The translations under genes and the position numbers were made by a program. 41,171 bases of DNA from an uncultured Lachnospiraceae bacterium (GTDB lineage Bacteria; Bacillota; Clostridia; Lachnospirales; Lachnospiraceae), in contig CAMOIJ010000023.1 of NCBI GenBank assembly GCA_946615865.1, positions 1 to 41,171 on the forward strand, written 5' to 3'. Of the stretch, positions 1 to 7,389 are shown one piece after another (position 1 is the first letter of the stretch; every line of letters begins with the position of its first letter). The notes beneath the pieces were generated by a model. That model made no database searches, was not told the DNA's origin, and worked only from the letters and a program-made list of their open reading frames with translations.

Positions 1-1
1 G

Positions 2-58
2 GAACGAAAAGTTCCTTCGGTGTTCAGTTTTGAAGGTACAGAATATAATGATCTATGA
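2..58 (+). CDS. C-terminal end of a truncated plus-strand gene
   Basis: Reading from base 2, the frame is open for 18 codons and ends at a TGA at 56-58. The tail reads ERKVPSVFSFEGTEYNDL. A strong rho-independent terminator begins on the very next base, as expected directly after a real gene. The rest of the gene lies outside the window and I do not recognise the family from this fragment. Another frame is also open here, so the reading frame rests mainly on the stop-terminator spacing. Confidence 0.4.
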   Translation, partial: ERKVPSVFSFEGTEYNDL

Positions 59-93
59 CAGTCCTGAGATATTTATCTCGGGACTGTTTTTTT
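59..93 (+). terminator. Rho-independent terminator
   Basis: A 12-bp stem (59-70 with 75-86, one G-U pair) closes a 4-nt ATTT loop and is followed by seven T residues (87-93). It ends the gene entering from the left edge and separates it from the lipoprotein gene at 140. Confidence 0.9.
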
Positions 94-97
94 CGGT

Positions 98-103
98 TAT
101 AAT
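98..103 (+). promoter_or_regulatory. Probable -10 box of the lipoprotein gene
   Basis: A perfect TATAAT lies just after the upstream terminator, 36 bases before the ATG at 140. No convincing -35 box is seen at 16-18 bp, because that position falls inside the terminator stem. A GAGGAG ribosome site at 127-132 sits 7 bases before the ATG. Confidence 0.5.
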
Positions 104-139
104 GTTCACATCAGATGTAAGGTTCAGAGGAGATCATTT

Positions 140-1732
140 ATGAAAAAGGCCATAATATTCTTACTCTCAGCATTCATTCTGGCCGGATGCGGATCAAAGA
201 CTGAGTCACCGGTCAATGGAGGAACAGAATCATCATCTCAGGCCGTTTCTGAAGCAGAGAAAAGTGAAGAAAATGAGGTCCTCACGATATGGAGAAAGGA
301 TATTACACTGCAGGATGCTTTTGTTCCTACACAAGAACTGAAAGACCTGCCTTTTAAAGAATTGACAACGTCTGCTGCTGAAGCTCTTCCGGTGCGCATA
401 AAACTCCACAGTGAGGAAAAAATATCCGACAAGATCGAATCGATAAAAGGCGGAGTTTCCGCGCAATACGCAGTTGCAGAGATGTCTGAAGAGTTAAAAG
501 AAAAGTATCCCAGGATCTGGGCTGCAATGAATAGCTTTAATGAATTTGCCGAGCAGAATTCACTCCTGGAGATCGCGGACGGAGAAACAAGATATAAAGC
601 TTACCGGACGAAAAAGGATGTTCCTTCTTTCCTGTATCTGAGCTCCTGGACCGGCATTGAGATCACGAGGGCAGACTCGGGGATCCTGAGCTTTTTCAGG
701 ACGGCTTACCACTATAACAGGGAAATTGAGCCCGATTATCATGAGATCTACGGCATGTCGATCGACCCTGCCACGGGCCGCATCCTGTCGCTTAACGATG
801 TTTTTACAGATACGGATAGTCTTCCACAGATGATTTGGGAGGCGCTTGTCAGAAGCGGGTGGCGAAATGACACGGACCCGGACAGAGAAGAATTTATAGA
901 GATCCTGCGGGCAGCCGTACAGGGCTGCAGAGATGACGGAAGTTTTGCCTGGGCTATTGATCCGCTTGGAATTGAATTCGGGCTCAATGAGGCGCGCACT
1001 GGAAACGGAAAAGAATATCACAGAAGAGAAAGGGCCTACATTCCATTCAGCCTATGTGAAGACATTCTGCGTCCCGGGATCTACGGAGCGGCGTATGACT
1101 ACATGGTACATCTGACTGCAAAGGATGTTGAAGGCGTGACCCAAACCGGCCTTCCTTCCCCGGAGAACGATGATTTCTACTTTGCATATTATATTGTCCA
1201 GAAGTCCGGTGCCCGTTATCTGTACTGCACGACAGACAATCACACTGACCTGTATAGGATCACGGAGGACGGATTAGAAAAAACGGGGGAAGTTAAGGCG
1301 GAGATCAGTTATGAGCATAACGGCCATATGAGCGTTCCCCTGCCGCCGGACAGTTACAGGCTCGAAAAGACCGCGAATTTGCTTCAGGAACTGTTTTTGG
1401 AAGCCCCGGCGCATTCAGACAATGACGGGATGGTCGTGAGAGACGGATATTTTGAACTGAAGACGAATCCGCTTCCGATCACCACAGGAAATGCATTTGA
1501 AGCAGAGATTTTCGAGGACAGCGAAAGTTCAGAGAGCGCGATCGATACTATACCTGAACATACACTTTTGACGATCGTGCGCTCGGACGGTGAATCATTT
1601 ATAGATTGCAAATTAGAGGATGGCGAACAGATCGCCCGCCTGTATGTGGAGCAGAATGAAGCCGGAGGGTGGACTGTAAACGGTCATCCCGCAGACGAAG
1701 TGATCGCGCATCAGGGCTGGATGGAAGAATAG
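140..1732 (+). CDS. Lipoprotein with DUF3298 (RsiV C-terminal-like) domain
   Basis: A 530-residue exported lipoprotein. The N-terminus has a lysine pair, a hydrophobic core and a lipobox (ILAGC, lipidated Cys17), followed by a Ser/Glu-rich linker to about residue 48. Around residues 200-320 the pattern YGMSIDPATG..LSLNDVF and the downstream IEFGLN/YIPF segment match the DUF3298 domain, found in anti-sigma factor RsiV and in some cell-wall hydrolases. The C-terminal 200 residues are unassigned. No ECF sigma gene is adjacent, so an anti-sigma role is not supported; an envelope-associated binding protein is more likely. The start is fixed by GAGGAG 7 bases upstream and by the signal peptide. It is followed after 20 bases by an alpha/beta hydrolase on the same strand, so the two probably share a transcript. 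Confidence 0.7.
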   Translation: MKKAIIFLLSAFILAGCGSKTESPVNGGTESSSQAVSEAEKSEENEVLTIWRKDITLQDAFVPTQELKDLPFKELTTSAAEALPVRIKLHSEEKISDKIESIKGGVSAQYAVAEMSEELKEKYPRIWAAMNSFNEFAEQNSLLEIADGETRYKAYRTKKDVPSFLYLSSWTGIEITRADSGILSFFRTAYHYNREIEPDYHEIYGMSIDPATGRILSLNDVFTDTDSLPQMIWEALVRSGWRNDTDPDREEFIEILRAAVQGCRDDGSFAWAIDPLGIEFGLNEARTGNGKEYHRRERAYIPFSLCEDILRPGIYGAAYDYMVHLTAKDVEGVTQTGLPSPENDDFYFAYYIVQKSGARYLYCTTDNHTDLYRITEDGLEKTGEVKAEISYEHNGHMSVPLPPDSYRLEKTANLLQELFLEAPAHSDNDGMVVRDGYFELKTNPLPITTGNAFEAEIFEDSESSESAIDTIPEHTLLTIVRSDGESFIDCKLEDGEQIARLYVEQNEAGGWTVNGHPADEVIAHQGWMEE

Positions 1733-1752
1733 CAGAATTTGGAGAAAACGTA

Positions 1753-2511
1753 ATGGAGAAATATTTTGACATCAATGAGTCGGGGTACAGCGTCCGATGT
1801 AAGCTATATTGCGGCAATGTGCACGATATAAAAAAGGCAGTGATCTTCGGGCACGGATTTGGCGGGCACATGGATAACAAAGCCTGTGAGAAATTTGCAA
1901 ACAAACTCATTTCCAAGCACAAAGATTTCTGTGTGGTGGCCTTCAATTGGCCCTGCCACGGAGACGACGCCCGCAAGAACCTGACGCTGAGCGAGTGCGA
2001 CATGTACCTTACATATGTGATCGAATATGTGAAAACGCACTTTGAGACGGACGAGATCTACGCGTACGCCACAAGTTTCGGCGCCTATCTGTTTCTTAAA
2101 TATATTGCGGATCATGGTTTCAATCCGTTTCGCAAAGCAGCGCTAAGGTGCCCTGCGCTTACGATTTACGATTCCATGATCCACCGCATCATGTCAGAGG
2201 ACGACTATGCCAAAATATTGAAGGGAAAGCCGGTTCTTGTAGGATTCGACCGCAAGATCAAGATCGGGAAGCCGTTTTTAGATGAGCTGAAAGCCGCAGA
2301 CATCACTCAGAACGATTATATAGACTATGCCGATGATTTACTGATCATCCACGGCACCAAGGACGAGATCATTCCTTTTGAAGTCTCCGCGGAATTCGCG
2401 GACCGGAACGTCATAGAACTGATCCCGATGGAGAACGGAGATCATCGCTTCACTGATCCTAAGATCATGGATCTTGCCATCCATACTATTATTGAATTTA
2501 TTGAGGGTTGA
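1753..2511 (+). CDS. Alpha/beta hydrolase (serine esterase-like)
   Basis: A 252-residue cytoplasmic alpha/beta hydrolase. The oxyanion-hole motif HGFGGH is at residues 34-39. The nucleophile elbow is ATSFG with Ser108, where the first Gly of the usual G-x-S-x-G is Ala. The acid is Asp204 (HGTKDEIIP) and the base His231 (GDHRF), a complete triad in the right order. The reading frame extends upstream to 1669, but GGAG at 1741-1744, 8 bases before the ATG at 1753, and the match of the first strand to the fold fix this start. The substrate is unknown; the family includes carboxylesterases, peptidases and acyl transferases. It converges on the recombinase gene with only 8 bases between stops and no clear terminator. 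Confidence 0.8.
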   Translation: MEKYFDINESGYSVRCKLYCGNVHDIKKAVIFGHGFGGHMDNKACEKFANKLISKHKDFCVVAFNWPCHGDDARKNLTLSECDMYLTYVIEYVKTHFETDEIYAYATSFGAYLFLKYIADHGFNPFRKAALRCPALTIYDSMIHRIMSEDDYAKILKGKPVLVGFDRKIKIGKPFLDELKAADITQNDYIDYADDLLIIHGTKDEIIPFEVSAEFADRNVIELIPMENGDHRFTDPKIMDLAIHTIIEFIEG

Positions 2512-2519
2512 GGGCGCGG

Positions 2520-3587
2520 TCAATCCTGCCGCCGGGTTTCCCTGTAATATGCCTTTTCAATGGCCTCTGCGGCCTTTCTGCGCCTCTCATCGTGCAGATT
2601 CGTGTACTTCTTGACTGTCTCTAGGCTGGAGTGGCCAAGGGCGTCAGAAGTGACGTAGATGTCGCCGGTTTCCTCATAGAGATTGGTGGCAAAAGTGCTG
2701 CGCAGTTTGTGCGGCGTGATGCGCTTCATAGGAACCGTAGAAGCCGTGTATTTTTTGACCAGGCGCTCGACGGCCCGAACAGAGATCCTCTGGCCTTTTC
2801 TTGAGATAAACAGCGCGTTCAGATCTTCGGAGGGAACTTTTCTTTCGTATTCAATGTAGTCCTGAAGCGCCTCCTGTACCGGCGCGTTGAAATATACATA
2901 CTGTTCCTTGCGGCCTTTCCTGAATATCTTTATACGCCTTTCATCCCAGTCGATGTCCTGAAGGTCAATGCCTACCATTTCACTGACACGGATGCCGGTG
3001 TGGAGCAGAAGAGTCAGGATCGCGACATCCCTCATCTGTGAGTTCTTGGCGAACTTAAACTGGGTCCTGGTCAATGAATCGCCTGTCTCAGCGCCCTGAA
3101 GCACATTTCTGACTTCTTCCTTTTCGAGATAAGTGATCGCTTTTTCTTCGATCTTGGGCATGTCCACGAGTTCCGCCACATTTTTTTCCAAATGATTGTG
3201 CGCGATCAAATAGCGGTATAATGCCCGAAGAGAAGAAAGCTTTCTCGCTCTGGCGGGAGCCTGATTAGATTCTTTGATGGTCTTGTTGTTATTGGGATCC
3301 TTGCGGTTGTAGCGCATCAGATACATCAGATAGTCCTGGATGTCGTCGGCGGTAAGAGAGCCGAGGGTCTGTACCGAAATCTGCATAACAGGGATCCCGA
3401 GGGTCTTTTCAAGATACTCAAAGAAGACTTTGATGTCACCGACGTAACCGAGTACGGTGCGCGGCGCCTTGTTCTTGGTGACGAGATATTCATTTGCAAA
3501 GCGGCGTACGAACATCGGAAGATCTACTGTGAGATCGTTTATTTTTTCAAGTACGCGTGTATTTTTTTCATCGCGGTATGCTTCCAT
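2520..3587 (-). CDS. Tyrosine recombinase, XerC/XerD-like
   Basis: A 355-residue site-specific tyrosine recombinase. The N-terminal SAM-like DNA-binding domain covers about residues 15-140 and the catalytic domain about 150-345. All active-site residues are visible: Arg200 (HTGIRVSEM), Lys224 (FRKGRKEQ), His293 and Arg296 (HKLRSTFA), His319 (LGHSSLE) and nucleophile Tyr328 (VKKYTNL). Size and lack of an extra N-terminal arm fit a chromosomal Xer protein acting in dimer resolution rather than a phage integrase, and no att-like repeats or mobile genes are nearby. The frame is open to 3647, but AAGGAG at 3595-3600, 7 bases upstream, selects the ATG at 3587. It has its own -10 box at 3661 and is separated from degV by a terminator. 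Confidence 0.88.
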   Translation of the reverse strand: MEAYRDEKNTRVLEKINDLTVDLPMFVRRFANEYLVTKNKAPRTVLGYVGDIKVFFEYLEKTLGIPVMQISVQTLGSLTADDIQDYLMYLMRYNRKDPNNNKTIKESNQAPARARKLSSLRALYRYLIAHNHLEKNVAELVDMPKIEEKAITYLEKEEVRNVLQGAETGDSLTRTQFKFAKNSQMRDVAILTLLLHTGIRVSEMVGIDLQDIDWDERRIKIFRKGRKEQYVYFNAPVQEALQDYIEYERKVPSEDLNALFISRKGQRISVRAVERLVKKYTASTVPMKRITPHKLRSTFATNLYEETGDIYVTSDALGHSSLETVKKYTNLHDERRRKAAEAIEKAYYRETRRQD

Positions 3588-3660
3588 GAGAGAGCTCCTT
3601 GTATATTTGTAATATATGTAATAAAATGCACAGAGGCGGCAAAACACCGCTTCCGCGTTT

Positions 3661-3666
3661 ATTATA
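3661..3666 (-). promoter_or_regulatory. -10 box of the recombinase gene
   Basis: TATAAT on the minus strand about 74 bases before the ATG at 3587. The -35 region is weak, with no good TTGACA-like hexamer at 16-18 bp. It lies in the intergenic stretch after the degV terminator, where a new promoter is needed. Confidence 0.55.
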
Positions 3667-3733
3667 GCATATTTACGACGTTAAATCCATATTTAGCGGC
3701 GTAATAGATCTCAAAATATACTACTGCTTTCAG

Positions 3734-3777
3734 AATAAAAGGAAGCCCGTCAGATCAGGTCGATCCGGCAGGCTGCC
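3734..3777 (-). terminator. Terminator after degV
   Basis: On the minus strand a 13-position stem (3777-3765 with 3753-3741, one mismatch and several G-U pairs) is followed by TTTTATT. It lies 44 bases after the degV stop. On the other strand the stem is also followed by a T-run, so it could work in both directions. Confidence 0.75.
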
Positions 3778-3820
3778 TCTTTTTATTCGATATGGATAAT
3801 GTGATCATTAACTGACAAAC

Positions 3821-4654
3821 TCAGAATCCGACTATGATCCCGCCTTTTTCCGCATAATAACTGCAGAGACCTCTGGTGGGAAAGATCTTTACGATCTTGC
3901 CGGGATACTCAGCTTCCGCCGCTTTTTTTAGATTAAGGGCAAACGCTTCATTCTGGCAATGTGAAATGACGATACTTTCTTTATCGGCTGTCCGCTCCCT
4001 GAAATCATTCATGATCACCTGCAGCGTCTTTTTTCCGCCCTTGGCGATCTTCTTCATCTTGATCGTGCCTTCCTCGCTGGCGATCCCGACTCCCCAGAGT
4101 CCCAGATGTCCCAGAACAATGCCTGCGATCTTGGGCATCCTGCCGTTGTTAACCAGATTGTGATAGGAAGAAAGCGCAAAGATCAGTTTGTGGTCCGCCA
4201 TAAACTCATGGATCTGTTTTTTGACTTCCTCGAAGCTGAGTCCCTGTTCGATCAGCTCGCAGAGCTTATCAATTGTCATGGAAAGACTGGGTCCCGTTCC
4301 GCGGGTGTCAAGGATCTCGATATTTCTGTCCGGATCGTTTTCCAGCACCATGTTCTTCGCGGTACAAGCGCTGTTGTAACTTCCCGAGAGATTGGATGAA
4401 ATTGTGAGCGCGAACACATCTCCCTCTTCTCCGAATTCACGGACCCAGTCTGCCGGGGATGGGCAGGATGTGTGGCTCTTGCTGCTGACGGCCATGGCCT
4501 CAACAAGTTCATTGACATCAAGATGCTCATTATCTACGAAATCTTTCCCGTCGACTGTGATCACAAAGGGAACAGTGTTGAAGTACAGACCATCGATTTT
4601 GCGGTCCAGGTCAAAAATATCACAACTTGAATCGGCGATGATCCTGAATGCCAT
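3821..4654 (-). CDS. DegV family fatty-acid-binding protein
   Basis: A 277-residue member of the DegV (EDD) family. These proteins bind a single fatty acid between two domains; the FakB members present it to the FakA kinase. Visible hallmarks are the N-terminal strand IIADSSCD, the lipid-contact motif TSCPSPADW, the SNLSGSYNSA loop and the C-terminal GLCSYYAEKGGIIVGF. No fakA-like DegV kinase gene is in the window, so the partner is unknown. AGGAGG 9 bases before the ATG fixes the start. It is the last gene of a three-gene operon (kinase-like protein, small protein, degV), 14 bases after the small protein and followed by a terminator. Confidence 0.88.
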   Translation of the reverse strand: MAFRIIADSSCDIFDLDRKIDGLYFNTVPFVITVDGKDFVDNEHLDVNELVEAMAVSSKSHTSCPSPADWVREFGEEGDVFALTISSNLSGSYNSACTAKNMVLENDPDRNIEILDTRGTGPSLSMTIDKLCELIEQGLSFEEVKKQIHEFMADHKLIFALSSYHNLVNNGRMPKIAGIVLGHLGLWGVGIASEEGTIKMKKIAKGGKKTLQVIMNDFRERTADKESIVISHCQNEAFALNLKKAAEAEYPGKIVKIFPTRGLCSYYAEKGGIIVGF

Positions 4655-4668
4655 ATAGAGTCCTCCTC

Positions 4669-4950
4669 TCAGTTGGCGAAGGCGGCGCCTTCTGTTCCCG
4701 TTACGGTATTCTGATCTTCCACAGATGTATCTTCTTCGCAGATCTCTTCCGTGTCTGCTGCGGTATCTAATTCCTCGTTAATTGCCTGTTCCGCGGCAAT
4801 CTCCTCCTCAGAGACCTCCAGGGGCTCGCTGAGCGCTTTTTCTTTCAATGCATAATCACGGATCATTTTCGCCAGCTGAAGAGCTATACCGACCTCACAG
4901 CCTGCCACAAAGGCAAGTCCTGCGATCGCAGCCTTTAATCGTTTATTCAA
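4669..4950 (-). CDS. Small acidic protein with hydrophobic N-terminus
   Basis: A 93-residue protein I do not recognise. The first 20 residues are basic then hydrophobic (KRLKAAIAGLAFVAGC), which could be a membrane anchor or a weak lipoprotein signal with Cys18. The remainder is a charged helix followed by a very acidic, probably disordered tail rich in Glu, Asp and Thr. The start is a TTG: AAGGAGG ends 8 bases before it and no ATG is available nearby. Spacing of 27 bases after the kinase-like gene and 14 before degV, with a perfect ribosome site, argues that it is a real gene. A membrane-tethered accessory protein is a guess. Confidence 0.65.
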   Translation of the reverse strand: MNKRLKAAIAGLAFVAGCEVGIALQLAKMIRDYALKEKALSEPLEVSEEEIAAEQAINEELDTAADTEEICEEDTSVEDQNTVTGTEGAAFAN

Positions 4951-4977
4951 TGATCGATCCTCCTTAATGTATATAGG

Positions 4978-5619
4978 TTACCTGTTCTCAAAATCCTCAA
5001 TGACCTGCGTCAGGAGGTTTACTGTACCGTCTATCCCAAAGAGACTTGTGTCAATGGACAGATCATAAGTATCCGCTCTTCCCCATTTTTTCATGGAATA
5101 ATAGTTGTAGTAACTCTGCCTCTGCTTGTCCTTACGGAGAATGAAATCCCTGAGTTTGTCAGGATTGGCCTTATCCTCCGCGGGCACGTCGGGATAATTC
5201 GCGGCCCTTGCGATCCTGAACTCCTCGCCGGCGTGGAAAAAGAGGTTGATAACATTGGAAAAATCCTGAAGCGCGCAGTCGGCGCAGCGCCCAATGATCA
5301 CACAGGCGCCTTCTTCCTTCGCGATCTTCTTGATCGTGTCGTACTGGGCAAGAAATACTTTCTGACTGATGGGCATATCGGCGAACCCTGAGCCGCTGAA
5401 GCCGAACGAATAAGTGTCCATCACAAGGTTATACAGAAATGAATTCGTGGGACGCTCATCCTGCTGCTGCACGATTTCCTGACAGAAACCGCTGTCCTTG
5501 GCGACTTTATTCAGAAGTTCCTTGTCATAGAAATTGATTCCGTAGTGGGCCGCGAGTTTCTGTCCTACTTCTCTGCCACCCGAACCATACTGTCTTCCAA
5601 TCGTGATTATTGTGTGCAT
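4978..5619 (-). CDS. Cytidylate kinase-like family protein (AAA_26)
   Basis: A 213-residue P-loop protein of the cytidylate-kinase-like group. The N-terminal motif is IGRQYGSGGREVGQ (about residues 6-19), the form typical of this family; the usual P-loop Lys is replaced by Arg, so classical CMP kinase activity should not be assumed. It also has an IIGRCADC segment and a LID-like Arg/Lys-rich helix (FRIARAANYPDV, LRKDKQRQSYYNYYS). The physiological substrate is unknown. GGAGG 7 bases before the ATG fixes the start, and a promoter is visible at 5697-5725. It heads the operon with the 93-residue protein and degV. Confidence 0.8.
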   Translation of the reverse strand: MHTIITIGRQYGSGGREVGQKLAAHYGINFYDKELLNKVAKDSGFCQEIVQQQDERPTNSFLYNLVMDTYSFGFSGSGFADMPISQKVFLAQYDTIKKIAKEEGACVIIGRCADCALQDFSNVINLFFHAGEEFRIARAANYPDVPAEDKANPDKLRDFILRKDKQRQSYYNYYSMKKWGRADTYDLSIDTSLFGIDGTVNLLTQVIEDFENR

Positions 5620-5696
5620 CTTCTACCTCCGCGGGCGCTGTTGATTGCTGCAGGAAATCCGTAAAAACACAAATGATCAAATATCTGTCTATTAAT

Positions 5697-5725
5697 ATTA
5701 TACACGTACGGGTTTTGCTATGCAA
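5697..5725 (-). promoter_or_regulatory. Promoter of the kinase-like/degV operon
   Basis: On the minus strand TTGCAT (5720-5725) is followed by 17 bases and a perfect TATAAT (5697-5702), about 78 bases before the ATG at 5619. It sits in the only sizeable gap between rluD and this operon, and no terminator was seen after rluD. Confidence 0.6.
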
Positions 5726-5752
5726 TTTCCATAATATGTCTTAATTTTTAAG

Positions 5753-6673
5753 TTAATTGTTATTTAATTTGCTGAGTATATCTTCAAAATACTCTGGAAG
5801 AGGCGCGTGAGTCTCAATATATTCACCGGTTCTGGGATGAATAAATCCCAGTATACCGGCGTGCAGGCACTGCCCCTGAGTGATGAAAGGGGATTTCCTT
5901 CGTCCCGCATATACTTCATCCCCCAGCAGCGGGTGATGCACATGGGCCATATGAACACGGATCTGATGAGTCCGCCCTGTCTCGAGCCGGCATTCCACAT
6001 AGGTGTACTGTCCGAACCGTTCAAGGACTCTGCAGTGTGTCACTGCTCTCTTGCCGTCGCTTCTCACAGTCATTCTCTTTCGGTCTTTCGGATCTCTTCC
6101 TATGGGAGCGTCTACTGTGAATTCGTCTTCCGGAATATTGTCGTAAAGAATGGCAAAATAGCGGCGCACGATACTGTGCTCCTGGAGCTGGGCCGCAATA
6201 CTGTTGTGGGCGGCGTCGTTCTTGCAGATTATTACGCTGCCGGTGGTATCTCTGTCGATCCTGTGGACGATCCCGGGGCGCATTACGCCGTTGATCCCCG
6301 AAAGACTACTGCCGCAGTGGTACATGACTGCGTTGACAAGTGTCCCCGAATAATGCCCGGGAGCGGGATGAACGACCATTCCCTTTGGCTTATTGACAAC
6401 CAGAACATCTTCATCTTCATACAGAATGTCGAGAGGAATGTTTTCCGGCAGGATATCCGGAATGATCTTTTCCGGCAGAACCAGGGTGATCTTGTCATTC
6501 TCCCGCACTCTCGCGCTCGGTTTCGCTGTTTTGCCGTTTAAGAGGACGCTTCCTTCCTTAATGAGGCTTTTGAGATAACTCCTGGACTGACCTTCGGACA
6601 GGGAAGCGACTACAGCATCAAGCCGCTCGTCGTCAAGTTCCTCCGGTACCGTGAATTCATTGATCTGTTCCAT
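5753..6673 (-). CDS. RluD-family 23S rRNA pseudouridine synthase
   Basis: A 306-residue pseudouridine synthase of the RluA/RluD group. An S4 RNA-binding domain at about residues 15-75 is followed by the catalytic domain with HRIDRDTTGSVIICKND, where the Asp of R-x-D is the nucleophile. Further family motifs are VVNKPKGMVVHPAPGH, RLETGRTHQIRVHMAH and HPLLGDEVYAGRR. Members modify uridines in helix 69 and other 23S rRNA sites; the exact targets cannot be read from sequence. The start has GGAGG 8 bases upstream. It lies 48 bases after lspA, a pairing conserved across Firmicutes, and is probably cotranscribed with it under the lspA dyad promoter. Confidence 0.9.
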   Translation of the reverse strand: MEQINEFTVPEELDDERLDAVVASLSEGQSRSYLKSLIKEGSVLLNGKTAKPSARVRENDKITLVLPEKIIPDILPENIPLDILYEDEDVLVVNKPKGMVVHPAPGHYSGTLVNAVMYHCGSSLSGINGVMRPGIVHRIDRDTTGSVIICKNDAAHNSIAAQLQEHSIVRRYFAILYDNIPEDEFTVDAPIGRDPKDRKRMTVRSDGKRAVTHCRVLERFGQYTYVECRLETGRTHQIRVHMAHVHHPLLGDEVYAGRRKSPFITQGQCLHAGILGFIHPRTGEYIETHAPLPEYFEDILSKLNNN

Positions 6674-6721
6674 AATATACCTCCGGATTATTACAAAGAA
6701 TTCGCATTCGGGGTCATTTTG

Positions 6722-7216
6722 TCAATGCCCGAACTGCAGATCTTCCTCCTTATAATAGAAAAGGATCAGGAAGGCCAGAATAAAGACGGAGCAGGTGACA
6801 TAAATATCAGCCACATTGAATACAGGAAAATCGATCAGTGAGAAATAAATAAAATCCCTCACGTAATGAAGAGTGATCCTGTCATACAGATTTCCTGCCG
6901 CCCCTGCAGCAATAAAGATCAGAACAAGTCTCAGAGGAAGGTATTTCTTTCCGTCCGGTATCCTGAGATATACAAAGATCAGAACTGCCAGAGCGATAGC
7001 CGATATAATACCTAGTATTAATGTTCCGTTCTGGAAAATACCAAACGCAGCTCCCCTGTTCTGGATATAGTAAAACTCCAGTGCTCCGGGAATAAGAGGG
7101 ACTCTTTTCCCGCCCTCAAGGGCGTTTACCGCGATGGATTTGGTGAAAAGATCAAATGCGGTCAGCACTGTAAATAATACGGCGGCTTTAATGATCCTTG
7201 TTATATCTGCCTTCAT
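6722..7216 (-). CDS. lspA: Lipoprotein signal peptidase (signal peptidase II)
   Basis: A 164-residue polytopic membrane aspartyl protease that removes signal peptides from diacylglyceryl-modified prolipoproteins such as those at 140 and 10801 in this window. Four hydrophobic segments are visible. The two catalytic Asp motifs are present: GNLYDRITLHYVRDF and FNVADIYVT. The N-asparagine motif QNRGAAFG is also present. The frame extends to 7237, but GGAGG 7 bases before the ATG at 7216 and the following MKADITRI mark the real start. The leader carries a promoter covered by three dyad repeats, which is unusual for this normally constitutive gene. Confidence 0.93.
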   Translation of the reverse strand: MKADITRIIKAAVLFTVLTAFDLFTKSIAVNALEGGKRVPLIPGALEFYYIQNRGAAFGIFQNGTLILGIISAIALAVLIFVYLRIPDGKKYLPLRLVLIFIAAGAAGNLYDRITLHYVRDFIYFSLIDFPVFNVADIYVTCSVFILAFLILFYYKEEDLQFGH

Positions 7217-7240
7217 ATATGTTCCTCCACATAGCAAATT

Positions 7241-7284
7241 GACTAAAACAGTCAGACTGATACAGTCAATCGACCAATCTGGTC
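7241..7284. repeat. Three tandem 13-bp dyads: probable operator cluster
   Basis: Three 13-bp inverted repeats lie in a row: 7241-7253 (one mismatch), 7255-7267 (perfect) and 7272-7284 (perfect). Each is GAC-N7-GTC with 5-bp arms and a 3-bp centre. Including flanks the shared form is close to TTGACTGN3CAGTCAA. Centres are 14 and 17 bp apart. On the minus strand they cover the -35, -10 and predicted start of the lspA promoter. The shape is that of binding sites for a small dimeric repressor such as a MarR-type protein; no regulator gene is adjacent. Confidence 0.65.
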
Positions 7285-7286
7285 AA
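7257..7286 (-). promoter_or_regulatory. Putative lspA promoter
   Basis: On the minus strand TTGACC (7281-7286) and TATCAG (7257-7262) are spaced by 18 bases. They lie between the sepF terminator and the lspA ATG at 7216. The -35 is strong and the -10 matches at four of six positions. Both hexamers are embedded in the dyad repeats described separately. Confidence 0.5.
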
Positions 7287-7323
7287 CACGCTTTCTTCAA
7301 AGTGTTTTTTATGCAGTGACTGT

Positions 7324-7355
7324 AAAAAGCGCACCAAACATCGTCCGGTGCGCTT
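7324..7355 (-). terminator. Terminator after sepF
   Basis: On the minus strand a perfect 9-bp stem (7355-7347 with 7335-7327) with an 11-base loop is followed by a run of T residues (7328-7324). It lies 35 bases after the sepF stop and isolates sepF from lspA. Confidence 0.9.
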
Positions 7356-7389
7356 CGATATACTTAGATAACTATGATCTTCCGCGGTA

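Noticed and set aside
2505..2545. Possible terminator between the convergent hydrolase and recombinase genes
   Set aside because: Only a weak GC-rich stem without a T-run is seen, lying mostly inside the recombinase gene.
2520..3587. Recombinase as a marker of an integrated element
   Set aside because: There are no att-like repeats, no excisionase, phage or conjugation genes nearby, and the protein has the compact Xer layout. The flanking tRNA is 37 kb away.
7285..7310. Hairpin AACAC...GTGTT followed by T residues on the plus strand
   Set aside because: The stem is only 5-8 pairs with a bulge, and no plus-strand gene leads into it. It is not a credible terminator.
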